Below, piece after piece: positions 11,159 to 22,483 of a stretch of DNA of 64,000 bases. Made by a program: the position numbers and the translations under genes. The DNA lies in assembly GCA_023053545.1 (NCBI GenBank), contig JAKZAN010000005.1, forward strand, positions 9,362,001-9,426,000. The letters are read 5' to 3'. Source of the stretch: Lepidurus packardi. Taxonomy: Eukaryota > Arthropoda > Branchiopoda > Notostraca > Triopsidae. The notes beneath the pieces were generated by a model. It was not told where the DNA came from, searched no databases, and saw only the letters and a program-made list of their open reading frames with translations. Position 1 is the stretch's first letter. The number at the start of each line of letters is the position of its first letter.

Positions 11159-13781
11159 ATGTCGCTTTTCGATGAACTGATTCCAGTAAACATGCTGGAC
11201 TGGCCGGATTACTTAGTGTGTGCCATACTAATACTTTTATCGATTTCAATTGGCATATATTATGCCTTCTGTGCAAATGGAACAAAAGAACAATCTACCA
11301 CAGATTTCCTTCTAGCTGGTAAAAACATGAGCACTCTTCCTATGTCCATGTCCCTCTTTTCCTGGTAAGTCTAATTGAGAAAAGTAACTAAGGTATCGCT
11401 AGAGATTTATTTATTTTAAATATTGTCAGTTTTATTTCTGCTGTGTCGATACTCGGCTTGGCTGGGGAAGTATACAAGTACGGGACGATGTGCTGGTTGA
11501 TAACATTCACTTATTTTCTGGTCATGCCTGCTACCGCATTCTTTTATTTACCAGTTTTCTACCGATTACAGCTGACATCAACGTTTGAGGTAAAATTTGG
11601 AAGTAATTCTCATTCTTGCACAATTATACCTGTGAGATTTCCGTGTTGCAAAAAAAGTATCTAGAAAAACGGTTTAACCGGAGTGTGCGCCTGATATGTT
11701 CCGGATTCGTCATCAGTCAAATGGTATCAACTAAAGAAATAATAATTTAGATTTAAATTAAAAAAAAGTTTCTTGTTGAATTGCATTAGTGTGTTTATGC
11801 TGCTGTGGTTTCATACGCCACATCGTTAGCACTTAATCAAAGTATTATTTACATATACATGTAAATAAATGAATTTTAATTTACTGATTTCTTTGCAATT
11901 CATCGGCAGTGACAAGCATTAATGTTAACATACTGGCCGCGTCCATATTCGTAGTTTGCATCTTCTATTCCGCAATGGTAATATACGGAGGCTTTGTGGT
12001 TCAGATTGGAGTATTGAAATTGAATCCTATTTATAGGGTGGAATGCGAGCTGTGATCTTTACAAATGCTTTGCAAATGTTGATCATGTTTGGATCAATTA
12101 TAGCTATCGTAATCAAAGGAACCATAGATTCGGGAGGTATCGAAGTAGTTTTTCAAAAAGCCTATCAATCGGATCGCATTGAATTTCTCAAGTACAACAT
12201 GAAATAGCAACATTACTACAAAAATCAAAGATAATTTTAAGCGAAATAATTGATACCTGCATTAGTTTCGATCCGGATCCGAGGACAAGAAACACAGTTT
12301 GGTCCCTAATCTTCGGGAGCTATTGCCAATGGACGTTCGCGTACGCAGTCCACCAATCGAATGTCCAACGTTATTTAACTGTACCAACCATTACTCACGC
12401 AAGAAAGTAATTAATGATTTTTATATCTAATTCCGACCTTACTTTATTCATCAGTTTTTCTTAAGTTCACTTTGAACCTAACATAATTTAATTATTATTC
12501 GCAGTGCATTATGGCTGAATGTAATTGCCTTCATAATTATCAACACGCTATGTTGTTATGTCGGATTACTAGTTTACGCCAAGTACTCAGAGTGCGATCC
12601 GCTTCAAACCGGGGTACTTTTTATACGAATCTAAAAATATTCTAATTTTTTTGGAACAGTTAGCAAGTAAGCCAGCGCAGCTAATGCCTCTATTCGTATT
12701 GGATACCTTAGGGTCAATCCCAGGAGTACCTGGTTTTTTTGCCGCTGGAATTTTAAGCGCTGGAATTAGGTTAGTAGAGCTCTTATTAGTAAAAAATTCA
12801 CGTAAGTATTTTTTTTTACTTAGCTCTGTTACAAGTGGTTTAAGTGCGTTGGCAACAATCACATTGGAGGATTTTATCAAACCCTTGGCCACAGGGCTTG
12901 CTGATACAACGGCTACCAAGATATCCAAAGGTTTAGCAGCCCTATATGGAGTCACTTGCTTTGGTTTTGTTTTTATGATAGCTACTATGACCAACATTCT
13001 TGAGGTATTATAGCTTAAACTTCATTTTATTTATTTTTAAAAATTTTTATTTTTTTTGCTAGATTGGTATAACTGTAAACAGCACAATCGGAGGACCCAT
13101 TTTGGGAATTTACTCGTTAGGCATGTTCTACCCGTGGTCAAATGCGAAGGTAGGGAGAAATAACGAAAATTTTGCTATACCAGGAGTGTACTGGACCACT
13201 TACATCTTTTCTAGGGTGCTGGAGCAGGAATCTTTTTAAGTACAGGATTGGTGATGTGGGTCGCGTTCGGCTCCCAGACCGCAAAGGTGGGGGGATTGCT
13301 ACCGGACATAACAAAACCTTTGAGCATTTCTGGCTGCAACTCAACAGATATATTCAACGTTACAATGTCAGCTGTCAAGAGGTAAGTGTCACATTTACCT
13401 TAGACAATTTTTAAAGGTAGCATCTCATCTATAGTGAAGAACCCTTGGAAATCTACAAGCTGAGCTACTTGTGGTACTCGGCTATAGGCTGCTCGGTAGC
13501 AATGACTGTTGGGATGCTTGTGAGCTGGGTTACCGGCTTTCAGAATCCTCGAAAACTGAACCCAGATTTAATATTAAACTTTGGAGATACATTCGCTTGG
13601 TTTCTGCCAGCTTCTGTACAAGAATTTATGCGATTCCATGTGGGAGATGAATATGAAGTGTGCTTTTTTTAAAACTGATTGACTCCCATAATTAATTTTA
13701 TTTTCCACACAGGTAACTTCTTCCAAAATTGAGGAAAATCAGGTGCAGGTTATCCCCGTAGAAGGAGAATTGAAACCTTAG
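11159..13781 (+). CDS. SLC5-family sodium-coupled solute transporter, tandem copy 2
   Basis: Fourteen exons: 11159-11364, 11430-11589, 11658-11723, 11790-11841, 11910-11977, 12037-12191, 12266-12406, 12505-12613, 12660-12769, 12824-13004, 13063-13149, 13215-13381, 13435-13657 and 13713-13781. Every exon has the same length as its counterpart in copy 1, for 597 aa. No frameshift, premature stop or lost splice site was found, so the gene appears functional. Differences from copy 1 are mainly conservative changes in helices (for example the start of exon 9, LASKPAQ against IVSKPAQ) and a divergent C-terminal tail (VTSSKIEENQ). Two segments, 12169-12412 and about 13303-13475, are identical to copy 1 including introns; see the findings. 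The role should be the same class of sodium-coupled organic-solute uptake, possibly with altered expression because the upstream sequence carries an inverted-repeat insertion. Confidence 0.92.
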
Positions 13782-14929
13782 TAAATGAAGGAAAATGTAT
13801 TTTTAAAGTTAGACGAATATATTCCAGAGAAAAATGAGGAACCTTATAACTACCGTGCACGTTTGGACTTAGCATACAATGCTCATTGTCTTGTAAAGTA
13901 AAAAGAACAAAATCTGTTAGATATAAAAAATGTTCTGAGAGAAGTAAAAAGTCAGTGTTGAACGACTCTGAGTAGACACATTTTGAAAGCAAATATATAA
14001 TTTCAGGGTGACAATCTATAAAACTGGATTATGCTTCTTTCTAACTTTATCCTCATCCAGATTATAGTACACTTTTCTCAAATAAACCTAAGTTGTGTAA
14101 CTGCTCAATTACGCATTCTTGGGTATTTATGTTAACATATATACTTATCTTCTATCAAACGTAATACCTTCCTTATTGAGAGATAAATCACAGTATTAGT
14201 AGCGACATATTGCACGCTATTAGTACATTTTTCCTTTCATGTAATTATTATTGGAATATCATCAATTACTAAAACACGATGAGATAAGGAAAGTAATTTT
14301 TTTCCTTATTAATTTGTATTAAGTCACTTTTATCTTTCTCGTGTTTAGGGAATTCCAAGCCACAAAACTCGATAGTATCTGACGATTATATCGAAGGGAA
14401 GACCGTAAATCGTAAATCCTTTACAATGAATGTACAAACTTTCTTTACAATGTCCTGGTTGTAGTAACGACTTTATGTTCTATGATGTCTCCAGTTTCAG
14501 TCTACCGAAAGTATAGTGAAGTGCTCCCAATTGTGTATTACTTACTAATTGTTATGTCTTTAACTTCACAATGTATTATTGCCATAAAAGATAGCACGAT
14601 ATCATTAGCAATGTAACTTGAGCTTGAGAAATATTTCGGTGATAGAAAAATAAAAAAAAGATAAGTTACCCCTAGTGTAATGATAACGAACCAATCTTAT
14701 AAATTATGTGTATCATGTATGATACATAGTTTACTTGTCCATATCCATGAGCCAAGAAGCTTTGGAACAAACATGGACTTTCGAAAGACAAACGTTTGGG
14801 TTCACGTATAGAGAAATATATTAAGTGATGTAGATACCAATCCGCGTACAAGTAACAATATGGAGTATTTTTACTTATTTTGATCTAAAGAGTGCTACTG
14901 AATTATGGGCTTAATTGCTAAACTTAATT

Positions 14930-15611
14930 GTTAAAGGTTAGCCTTTACAATTACGTTTTTACTGGTTCAACAGTAATTTAAGTATGACAGCTTTATTGTG
15001 GACCCCAATTCTGTTGGCACGACACCTTTATTGTGGCCGCTATGAATTGCGAAAGGCAATACTAGCTTATTGGGAATATCCTTTTCAAAGGACTTGTCCT
15101 CTATATCTTAACTATTTTTTTACGTATCGGGAATTAGAAAAGAGCGTCATTTAATTCAATTGTTTAGCTTGACCTTTCTATTTTTTCTATTTTCTATTTC
15201 TATTTATTTTCTATTTATTTATTTATTTCTATTTATTTTTCTATTTCTATTATTTCTATTTATTTATTTATTTCTATTTATTTTTATTTTTCTATTCCTA
15301 TTTCTATTTCTATTATTTCTATTTTTATTTATTTTTTTCTATTTTTTTTTTATTGCTCTTTCTATTGGGCGTTCGTAGGCCACGTGAGGTGTAACGCTAG
15401 GTCATGCAGGCGGGATTCAGGGTTACGCTGAATGTAGGTTAAGAAATCAAGGCGCTGCTCAGATTGATAGTTACATATGTAGTTACACATGTTTTTTTTT
15501 TCTGTACGACACACTAGTTAAGCGAATTAATAAATTTCAACTCGATTTTGCTTTCTACTATCAATGGAAGTTTCGTGACGTAGTCATTCTTTTGACATAA
15601 AGTGTTTTTTC
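14930..15611. repeat. Duplicated upstream block, copy A (before glycosyltransferase 1)
   Basis: This block is a direct repeat of 17331-18188. Near-identical stretches include about 200 bp from TGGTTCAACAGTAATTTAAG, the segment containing GGGCGTTCGTAGGCCACGTG, and the roughly 120 bp that end at the shared CTATCAATGGAAGTTTCGTG word just before each gene. Copy A carries a T-rich array at 15163-15355 that copy B lacks. Its position directly upstream of a start codon in both places suggests that it carries the promoter and 5' UTR. Confidence 0.85.
15163..15355. repeat. T-rich simple-sequence array (TTTCTATTTATT-like)
   Basis: About 190 bp consist almost wholly of T with regularly placed C and A (TTTCTATTTATT variants), with no G. 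In the paralogous block at 17331 the same site has only a short ATTTTCTATTGCTCTT word, so the array seems to be a local expansion from that seed. It translates as an apparent Phe/Leu-rich frame that should not be taken as a gene. Confidence 0.9.
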
Positions 15612-15618
15612 AAAGAGA

Positions 15619-16849
15619 ATGGCCCTTAAGTGTGTGAAAACAATTTCTCGTTCCATGTTTCTTGGGTGTCTAATCACTGCCGTGTGCCTATATTTAATGC
15701 TCAACTACAATAAAGGCAACGTCTCTCTGTCGATCTCCTATCTCTTCACGAACCAAAGCGAAGAACTAGAGTTCTGTTCATGCTCTATACCGGAGAAAGC
15801 CTCGAGGCCCAAGTTGATCGTTGGATCCGGGACGCTTTGTCAATCAAAGGTGTCCGATAGAGGATTGCACCAAAAAGTCGTTTCATATTGTCTGGGTGGT
15901 GATGTGAACAACAACGTAACCTTCAGTCGCTACTTTAGTTTCCTTGATATAATTGCTCAGACAGTAGCTGACATATATCCAGGTCTAAGCTTCGTACTTC
16001 ATATACATAGAATAAATTCGCTAATATATTTACAATTTTTTTAATACTGTAGGATGGAACATGCGGATCTACCACAAGTACAATTCAACGGACAAAGCTT
16101 TCACAGAGCATCTTTGTTCAACGTACTGTCGTTTCGGCCACGTGGATCTATGCAATGTTACAGACTTGGAAGTGAATTCAGTGAACCCACTGACAACAAA
16201 TCTTGCCAGTTTGTCTCCAGTTATGTGGAGGTTTTTACCTATTGCAGATAACACGGTTGATCTGTTCATGTCCAGAGATCTGGACAGTGTTGTGACAGAA
16301 AGGGAAGCAGCAGCCGTGAATTTCTGGCTAAATTCTTCCAACGCGACGTTGCATGTCATGCGAGATCATCCGTTTCATGGATCTACAATTATGGCTGGTA
16401 CAATGCATTCGATTCATTCTTACGAAAAATTATGTCTAAAATTCCTTGATATTAGGCATGTGGGGAACACGCATGGAACTTCCACGTATAAAAAACTTGA
16501 CCCGCAGTATTTTCCTAGATATGAAGAATATAGCCGGGAATAAAAACTACTACGGTTTGGATCAGAAACTACTGAATGACTTATTATATACTACCATTGG
16601 AGAGTCCAACGCGGTAATTACCTTCCTAAATAATTACTATAAACTGAAATTGTATAATTTATACTGATGGTTTAGTTACGTCACGAGTCTTATGACTGTA
16701 CTTCCTTCCCTAAGTCATCGGTTCCGTTTCCGACGAAAAGAATCGGCCATGAGTTTGTTGGTGCCAGGTTATATAAGAAAGAAGGTAACCTACCTAACTG
16801 CCCGCTAAAATGCCGCCCAAAACTGCACTTGGACTGGGATTATTGTTAA
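15619..16849 (+). CDS. Type II membrane glycosyltransferase-like protein, copy 1
   Basis: Four exons, 15619-15982, 16053-16397, 16456-16613 and 16676-16849, join in phase to 346 aa. Residues about 10-28 form a single N-terminal membrane anchor after a short basic cytoplasmic tail, the layout of Golgi glycosyltransferases. The luminal part has several N-glycosylation sequons and paired cysteines. A conserved core reads WNMRIYHKY, then SRDLDS (a DxD-like, metal/nucleotide-sugar binding motif), then REAAAVNFWL and MRDHPFH. The 58-bp intron 2 sits between ATG GCT G and GC ATG TGG and restores MAGMWGTR. The last exon has HESYDC and FPTKRIGHEFVG. I recognise this RDHPxH...MAGMWG pattern from uncharacterised glycosyltransferase-like proteins but cannot assign a CAZy family or substrate. 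The neighbouring fucosyltransferase suggests a role in glycan processing. Confidence 0.85.
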
Positions 16850-18267
16850 CGGTTTAATTGTTTTCCATATTTGAATATACTATACCCGAAAACGTGACTT
16901 AATATTGCCTTTACTTATGTATAAATTAGCCGCGTATTAAAGGCTAACGAAATTACGAAAAAAAACTTTACGAAAATGGAATTACGGCTTACTGTCCGTT
17001 TTTAACTCGCAAATAATGCAAATATCTTTTGCGACTCATCACTTGGCTCAGCGACTTTTGTGAAAATGACCGTTCGTAAGACCGCAGCAAGTTGCAATAC
17101 TTATGTAGTCTGGTGCAATCTTGTGTTATCGTTGAAATGCAAAAACTTCGCCAGAGTACACCAGAATTTTAATTTACACATAGATAACAGGTCTTGCTGA
17201 ATCAGAGAAAAAAAGACTAAAAGCGTTAAAAAATCACTCCTACATAATTAGATTATGGCGTCTAGCCTGAATTTTGATTTATTCTATGCATGTTGTTTCA
17301 TTTCTCTTCTCTTGGATTTCAGACCATAATAAGTGTTAAAGGCTTTTCCTGGTTCAACAGTAATTTAAGTATGACAGCTTTATTGTGGACCCCAATTCGG
17401 TTGGCACGACACCTTTATTGTGGCCGCTATGAATTTCGAAAGGCAATACTAGCTTATTGGGAATATCCTTTTCAATGGACTTGTCCTCTATATCTTAATT
17501 ATTTCTTTTAAGTATTGGGAATTAGAGAGGAAAATCATGTAATTAAATAGTTTAGTTTGACTCGAATGATCTATTGATTAATTTTCTATTGCTCTTTGTA
17601 TTGGGCGTTCGTAGGCCACGTGAGGTGTAACGCTAGGTCAAGCAGGCGGGATTTAGGGTTACGCTAAATGGGTTAAGAGACCAAGGTGCTGCTCAGACTG
17701 ATTGATTGGTTGCCAGTGGTGAGGTCACAATTTCCTCCACTTTTGTATGTGTGCCCTTTAGTCGACCCTAAAGTGAAGGGACAAAGAACACCATATGCAT
17801 TGTTTGAACCCCTTGATATGGGCAAACGAGGGAAAACAGCTAACCCAAGGAAAGTGGCGTAGTTTGACTTTTTTTTACGAGAGGCTAATAGTACAAGTAG
17901 GGTCCAACATTTTGGTTGTATATTACCCCCCATCGGGTCGGTGGTCAACAGCTGGCAATTCTGTGACAAGTTCTACTTGCCATAGAATTGCCAGTTGTGG
18001 AGTAACGTCACTTCAATCTCTATATCGTCAATATTCCTGCACTGAAAATCGTTTAGCCTATGTAGTTACACGTGTTTTTTTCTGTACGACACATTAGTTA
18101 AGCGAATTCATAAATTTCCACTCGATTTTGATTTCTACTATCAATGGAAGTTTCGTGACGTAGTCAATCTCATGACGTTAAGTGTTTTTACGATATATCT
18201 ACATGATAATGGGGTGTACAGGAACCAGAGCGAACCTCCAATAGTCTTATCAAGTCGAGGCTTCGCT
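16850..18267. other. Intergenic between glycosyltransferase 1 and the fucosyltransferase
   Basis: From 16850 to about 17333 this is 3' flank that is also present after copy 2 (to about 22966), so it belongs to the duplicated unit. From about 17331 to 18188 it is upstream block copy B. A frame starting at 18172 continues into the fucosyltransferase but is treated here as probable 5' UTR. Confidence 0.6.
17331..18188. repeat. Duplicated upstream block, copy B (before fucosyltransferase)
   Basis: This is the paralogue of 14930-15611. It lacks the T-rich array of copy A and instead carries about 350 bp of extra sequence at roughly 17700-18058, between the GCTCAGA word and the TGTAGTTACAC word that are adjacent in copy A. 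That extra piece contains a small inverted repeat (17952-17962 with 17984-17994). The block ends about 80 bp before the preferred fucosyltransferase start. Confidence 0.85.
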
Positions 18268-19458
18268 ATGATGTCTTGGAAACCGTACCTGTGTGTGACA
18301 CTAGCCGTGCTTTGTCTACTATTTCTTTCCTCCATGTACATACCCATTGCCACATTCCTGTTGAACAAAACTAGTCAATTGAAAAACCATTTATTTAACT
18401 TCGGATTTTCTGTAGTGCCTATTAACTCGAGCCCCACCAACATGAACATTCTGATTTGGAATAGTCCGCATCGATTAGAAACAGCACCTTTTGGTACCGG
18501 CCATGAACCATTCGTCGCAAATCATTGTAACATATCAGACTGTACTGTGTACGTGAACCGAACGGCTTTACCTTTGGAACAATTTGACGCCATTTTGCTC
18601 AATATCCACGAACTCTTTTCGACTTTGCCCAATGGTACCCGACCTGCCAGTCAGCGGTGGGTGTTTTTGGACCAGGAACCGGCCCAGTTTATGCATGAAA
18701 ACTTGAACTCGTTGGAGGGTCTCTTTAACTGGACTATGACGTACCGACTCAACTCTGATATCCGCTTACTGTACGGTCACGTGGAGGCTCTTCCGAGTGC
18801 GCCCAAATCGCTCGCAGAATTCGAAAGTCGCAAGTCAGAAGCTCGACGGGTTCCTCCCGACGTGGAAAACAAGACGCGTTCCGTGCAAACGAAAGCTGTG
18901 GTAGCCTGGTTTGTGAGCAATTGTAACACCGCCAGCAAACGCGAGAAGTACGTGGAAGAGTTGCGTAAATACATTGCAGTGGATGTCTACGGCGGTTGTG
19001 GGAATCTGACGTGCCCCCGGAATCCAACTACTTGGCTCTCTAATATTGAATGTTACGAAATGTTGGAGCAGAACTACAAGTTTTATTTATCCTTCGAAAA
19101 TTCATTTTGTACTGACTACGTCACCGAAAAGTTCTTTTATGTGTTAAACCGGACGATTGTGCCGGTTGTCTATGGAGGTGCTAATTATAGTCAAATTGCG
19201 CCTCCGCATTCCTATATTAATGCACTGGATTTTAAGCCCAAGGCTTTAGCCAATTACTTGCATTTTTTAAACGAAAATGAAGATCAGTACCAAGTGTTTT
19301 TCTGGTGGAAAAATCACTATAAAGTTCACGTAGGTTTCGATGTGGTGATTCCCAAAGCGTTTTGTGACCTATGTGCTAAATTACACAGTAATCAATCGAT
19401 TACAGTTCATAGAGATTTGGTACAAAATTGGGATCCCAAAATACAATGTTGGCAGTGA
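18268..19458 (+). CDS. Alpha-(1,3)-fucosyltransferase-like enzyme (GT10), intronless
   Basis: A single exon of 396 aa from the ATG at 18268. The same frame is open to an ATG at 18172 (428 aa), but that codon lies inside the duplicated upstream block, so the later start is preferred. The protein has a short cytoplasmic tail, a membrane anchor (roughly residues 5-30: LCVTLAVLCLLFLSSMYI), a stem with sequons and a GT10 catalytic domain. Diagnostic stretches are WVFLDQEPAQFMHENL with NWTMTYRLNSDI, the VVAWFVSNCNTASKREKYV segment, VDVYGGCGN, and the GDP-fucose binding signature FYLSFENSFCTDYVTEKFF followed by PVVYGGANY. Expected role: transfer of fucose from GDP-fucose in alpha-1,3 linkage to GlcNAc on N-glycans or other glycans in the Golgi. 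Being intronless among intron-rich neighbours may reflect retroposition or the common single-exon state of this family. The exact acceptor cannot be told. Confidence 0.93.
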   Translation: MMSWKPYLCVTLAVLCLLFLSSMYIPIATFLLNKTSQLKNHLFNFGFSVVPINSSPTNMNILIWNSPHRLETAPFGTGHEPFVANHCNISDCTVYVNRTALPLEQFDAILLNIHELFSTLPNGTRPASQRWVFLDQEPAQFMHENLNSLEGLFNWTMTYRLNSDIRLLYGHVEALPSAPKSLAEFESRKSEARRVPPDVENKTRSVQTKAVVAWFVSNCNTASKREKYVEELRKYIAVDVYGGCGNLTCPRNPTTWLSNIECYEMLEQNYKFYLSFENSFCTDYVTEKFFYVLNRTIVPVVYGGANYSQIAPPHSYINALDFKPKALANYLHFLNENEDQYQVFFWWKNHYKVHVGFDVVIPKAFCDLCAKLHSNQSITVHRDLVQNWDPKIQCWQ

Positions 19459-21252
19459 CGATACTACATGTAGATGTAAGTTATGAAAACGGCCTTCTAA
19501 CCAGTGCCTATTGTTTCTGTGCAGAATATGTGCAAATCAATTTACCAGTGCCGCCTTCTATATCGTCGAATATTGATTTCTGGTCCAATTGTTTATTGTT
19601 TTACTGGTCACAATTTCCTTCCGATGTTTTGCACGTTTTTCGTTCAATCGATATTCGTTTTATTCTTCAACTTTCTCTACGAATTTTCGAATTCTCGATG
19701 ACTGAAAATGAACTCAATTTGTGTGCGTTAATATATAAAAAAAATCTGTATGAAAGATGGAACTATATGAAATTGGAGATTGTGATAGATAAGCATATTG
19801 TTACGTCCCTAACTAGCAACTGGCTCGGTTTACAATGACGTGGTCTTTCACGGGGCCGGACATTACTAAGAAAGATAGTCACTCAGTTTGCAGGAACCGA
19901 CGGGATCTGTATTTCCCCACAGCAACATACCGTCTCTACTCCAACACTGCTTCTCTCCCACACCTTCCTTTCTATCATCCTTTTATGACCTCAACAAACA
20001 CGGACGAAATCAATGTAGTCCCCTTGGTTCCGGGGAAGTGATTTTCAGTAGCCCAGAAACCAAGGGTACGGGGAACAAAATGGGAAGCTACGCTAAGACA
20101 AAACGAGTAATACAAATTGGCGTGGCAATATTTAATCAAGGCTTGGAGTGAGCAAATTGCTTACATCGGGTATTTACCTCTAAAAGTAGCGAAAAATTCC
20201 AAGAATGCGAATGAATAATAAAATTAATATCGACAAAAATTATCTAGGTTTTTAATTTGATTAAATAAATTCCCAGTACAAATGGATCTCTATTGTTAGA
20301 AATGGTCCGTTGCGAATTCAGGTTGGTCTTATATAGTTTGGAATTTATTATACGTGCATGTAATTTATACGTGCAGCGTGGAGCGTCAAAAGAACGGAGT
20401 CGGGAAGACAAGTCACAAAAGATATCCGCAGCAATAAACGACGTCCGCAAAAGACGTCCGCAGCACCTGGAATATGAGTCAAGTGTACTTTTGCGGGAAA
20501 GGAAAAAAGGAAGTTTGTGCTCAGTATTGTTAGTGGAATTTCGTAATACGAAGAGTGTTTTCTTTGTTTCTAAAATTGGATGCTGCAAATTGCATGTATA
20601 CATGTGATTTACAGAATCCTTTAGAGCTCGTATATGTACCTGCCCTGGTTTTCTTCCACCGGTATCATAATATGTTTTCTAAAATTAATTTTTCCAAAAA
20701 TTAATCTTATCTGCGCATTTTTTCCAACAGAAGTTCGAAGAGACTCAAAACTACCTTTCTATATCAGTATTTGCAATTACGTCAAATCCTAATAAATGTT
20801 GTTAGAGGCCTTGAGCCTTTTTGTGGGCAATAGATAATAACCATGCATTGGGTATAAAGGCAATCCCCAATCTTAATTGTAATCTTATCTGCACATGTGA
20901 AACAGGAAAATGGAAAAAGATAAAAGCGTAGTTAAGTATGATAAGAAACCAGCGACACACAATAGGTTTTCCTTTTGCTTGCAGCGACATCTAAGAACGC
21001 TAGTACTGTTTTTATTAACTTCCACGTTGTGCTTCTGAGTTTCCTTCTTCCTCATAGACTGCTCTTCGCCTTACCTAAATGGTATACTTTTGCATAAACT
21101 GTACAAATACTCGTTGCAAGCATTGTGATTCAAATTTCATAAGAAACTAAGATTTTCGGCAACAAGAAATCTAGTTTGCTGATTGTCCCGAAGAAGGGAG
21201 CTACTGAAAACTTCAAGAAAGAAATTAGAGAATGAGAAATAAGAATTAGAGA
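19459..21252. other. Intergenic between fucosyltransferase and glycosyltransferase 2
   Basis: It holds the fucosyltransferase 3' flank and then unassigned sequence. Around 20290-20620 there are overlapping frames of 104 and 119 codons on opposite strands without recognisable domains, plus a TGTTAG-start, TATA-like and AATAAA arrangement that vaguely recalls a solo LTR but lacks a target duplication. Upstream of 21253 there is no copy of the shared promoter block. Confidence 0.4.
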
Positions 21253-22483
21253 ATGGCCTTTAAATGTGTGAAAACAATTTCTCGTTCCGTGATTTTTGGT
21301 TGTCTAATCACTGCCGTGTGCCTCTATTTAACGCTCAACTACAATAAAGACAACGTCTCTCTGTCGATCTCCTACCTCTTCACGAACCAAAGCGAAGAAC
21401 TAGAGTTCTGCTCATGCTCTATACCGTATAAAGCCTCGAGGCCCAAAGTGATCGTTGGATCCGGGACACTTTGTCAATCAAAGGTGTCCGATAGAGGATT
21501 ACACCAAAAAGTCGTTTCATATTGTCTGGGGGGTGATGTAAACAACAACGAAACCTTCAGTCGCTACTTTAGTTTCCTTGACAAAATTGCTCAGACAGTA
21601 GCTGACATATATCCAGGTCTAAGCTCCGTACTTCATATACATAGAATAAATTTTCTAATATATTTGTATTTTTTTTAATACTGTAGGATGGAACATGCGG
21701 ATCTACCACAAGTACAATTCAACGGACAAAGCTTTCACAGAGCATCTTTGTTCAACGTACTGCCGTTTTGGCCACGTGGATCTGTGCAATGTTACAGACT
21801 TGGGAGTGAATTCAACGAGCCCACTGACAACAAATCTTGCCATTTTGTCGCCAACTATGTGGAGGTTTTTACCTCTTGCAGATAACACGGTTGATCTGTT
21901 CGTGTCCAGAGATCTAGACAGTGTTGTGACAGAAAGGGAAGCAGCAGCCGTGAATTTCTGGCTAAATTCTTCCAACGCGACGTTGCATGTCATGCGAGAT
22001 CATCCGTTTCATGGATCTACAATTATGGCTGGTACAATGCATTCGATTCATTCTTACGAAAAATTATGTCTAAAATTCCTTGATATTAGGCATGTGGGGA
22101 ACACGCATGGAACTTCCACGTATAAAAAACTTGACCCGCAGTATTTTCCTAGATATGAAGAATAAAGCCGGGAATAAAAACAACTACGGTTTGGATCAGA
22201 AACTGCTGAATAACTTATTATATACTACCATTGGAGAGTCCAACGCGGTAATTACCGTCCTAAATAATTACCATAAACTGAAAGTGTATCACTTATACTG
22301 ATGGTTTAGTTACGTCACGAGTCTTATGCCTGTACTTCCTTCCCTAAGTCATCGGTTCCGTTTCCGACGAAAAGAATTGGCCATGAGTTTGTTGGTGCTA
22401 GATTATATAAGAAAGAAGGTAACCTACCCAAGTGCCCGCTAAAATGCCGCCCAAAACTGCACTTGGACTGGGATTATTGTTAA
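21253..22483 (+). CDS. Type II membrane glycosyltransferase-like protein, copy 2
   Basis: Four exons, 21253-21616, 21687-22031, 22090-22247 and 22310-22483, match copy 1 exon for exon, including exon lengths, splice phases and intron lengths in the second and third introns (a constant 5634-bp offset from exon 2 onward). The product is again 346 aa with the N-terminal anchor, SRDLDS, MRDHPFH, MAGMWGTR and HESYDC motifs. No disabling change was found. Substitutions cluster in the anchor and stem (for example SVIFGCLITAVCLYLTLN). The homology to copy 1 starts within about ten bases of the start codon and continues about 480 bp past the stop, so the upstream region is unrelated to that of copy 1. 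Function should equal that of copy 1, but regulation may differ. Confidence 0.85.

Larger units (their letters stand above)
13782..15618. other. Intergenic between the transporter pair and the glycosylation cluster
   Basis: The first kilobase is ordinary AT-rich sequence with no gene seen. From about 14930 it contains the duplicated upstream block shared with the fucosyltransferase, interrupted by a T-rich simple-sequence array (15163-15355). Both are listed separately. Confidence 0.5.

Noticed and set aside
11159-13781. Possibility that transporter copy 2 is a pseudogene
   Set aside because: All 14 exons keep frame, length and splice signals, with 597 codons as in copy 1.
15160-15378. Phe/Leu-rich membrane-like frame
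   Set aside because: It is a translation of a T-rich simple repeat with no G.
17290-17511. 73-codon frame repeated in part upstream of glycosyltransferase 1
   Set aside because: The conservation comes from the duplicated DNA block; the frame is not kept open across both copies with a shared start.
20244-20620. Overlapping frames on both strands, or a solo LTR starting TGTTAG
   Set aside because: There is no recognisable domain on either strand, no matching second LTR and no target-site duplication; the TG start, TATA-like word and AATAAA are too weak together.
21253-22483. Possibility that glycosyltransferase copy 2 is broken by an apparent early stop (near 22163)
   Set aside because: That stop appears only if the 58-bp intron is read through; after splicing the frame is intact.
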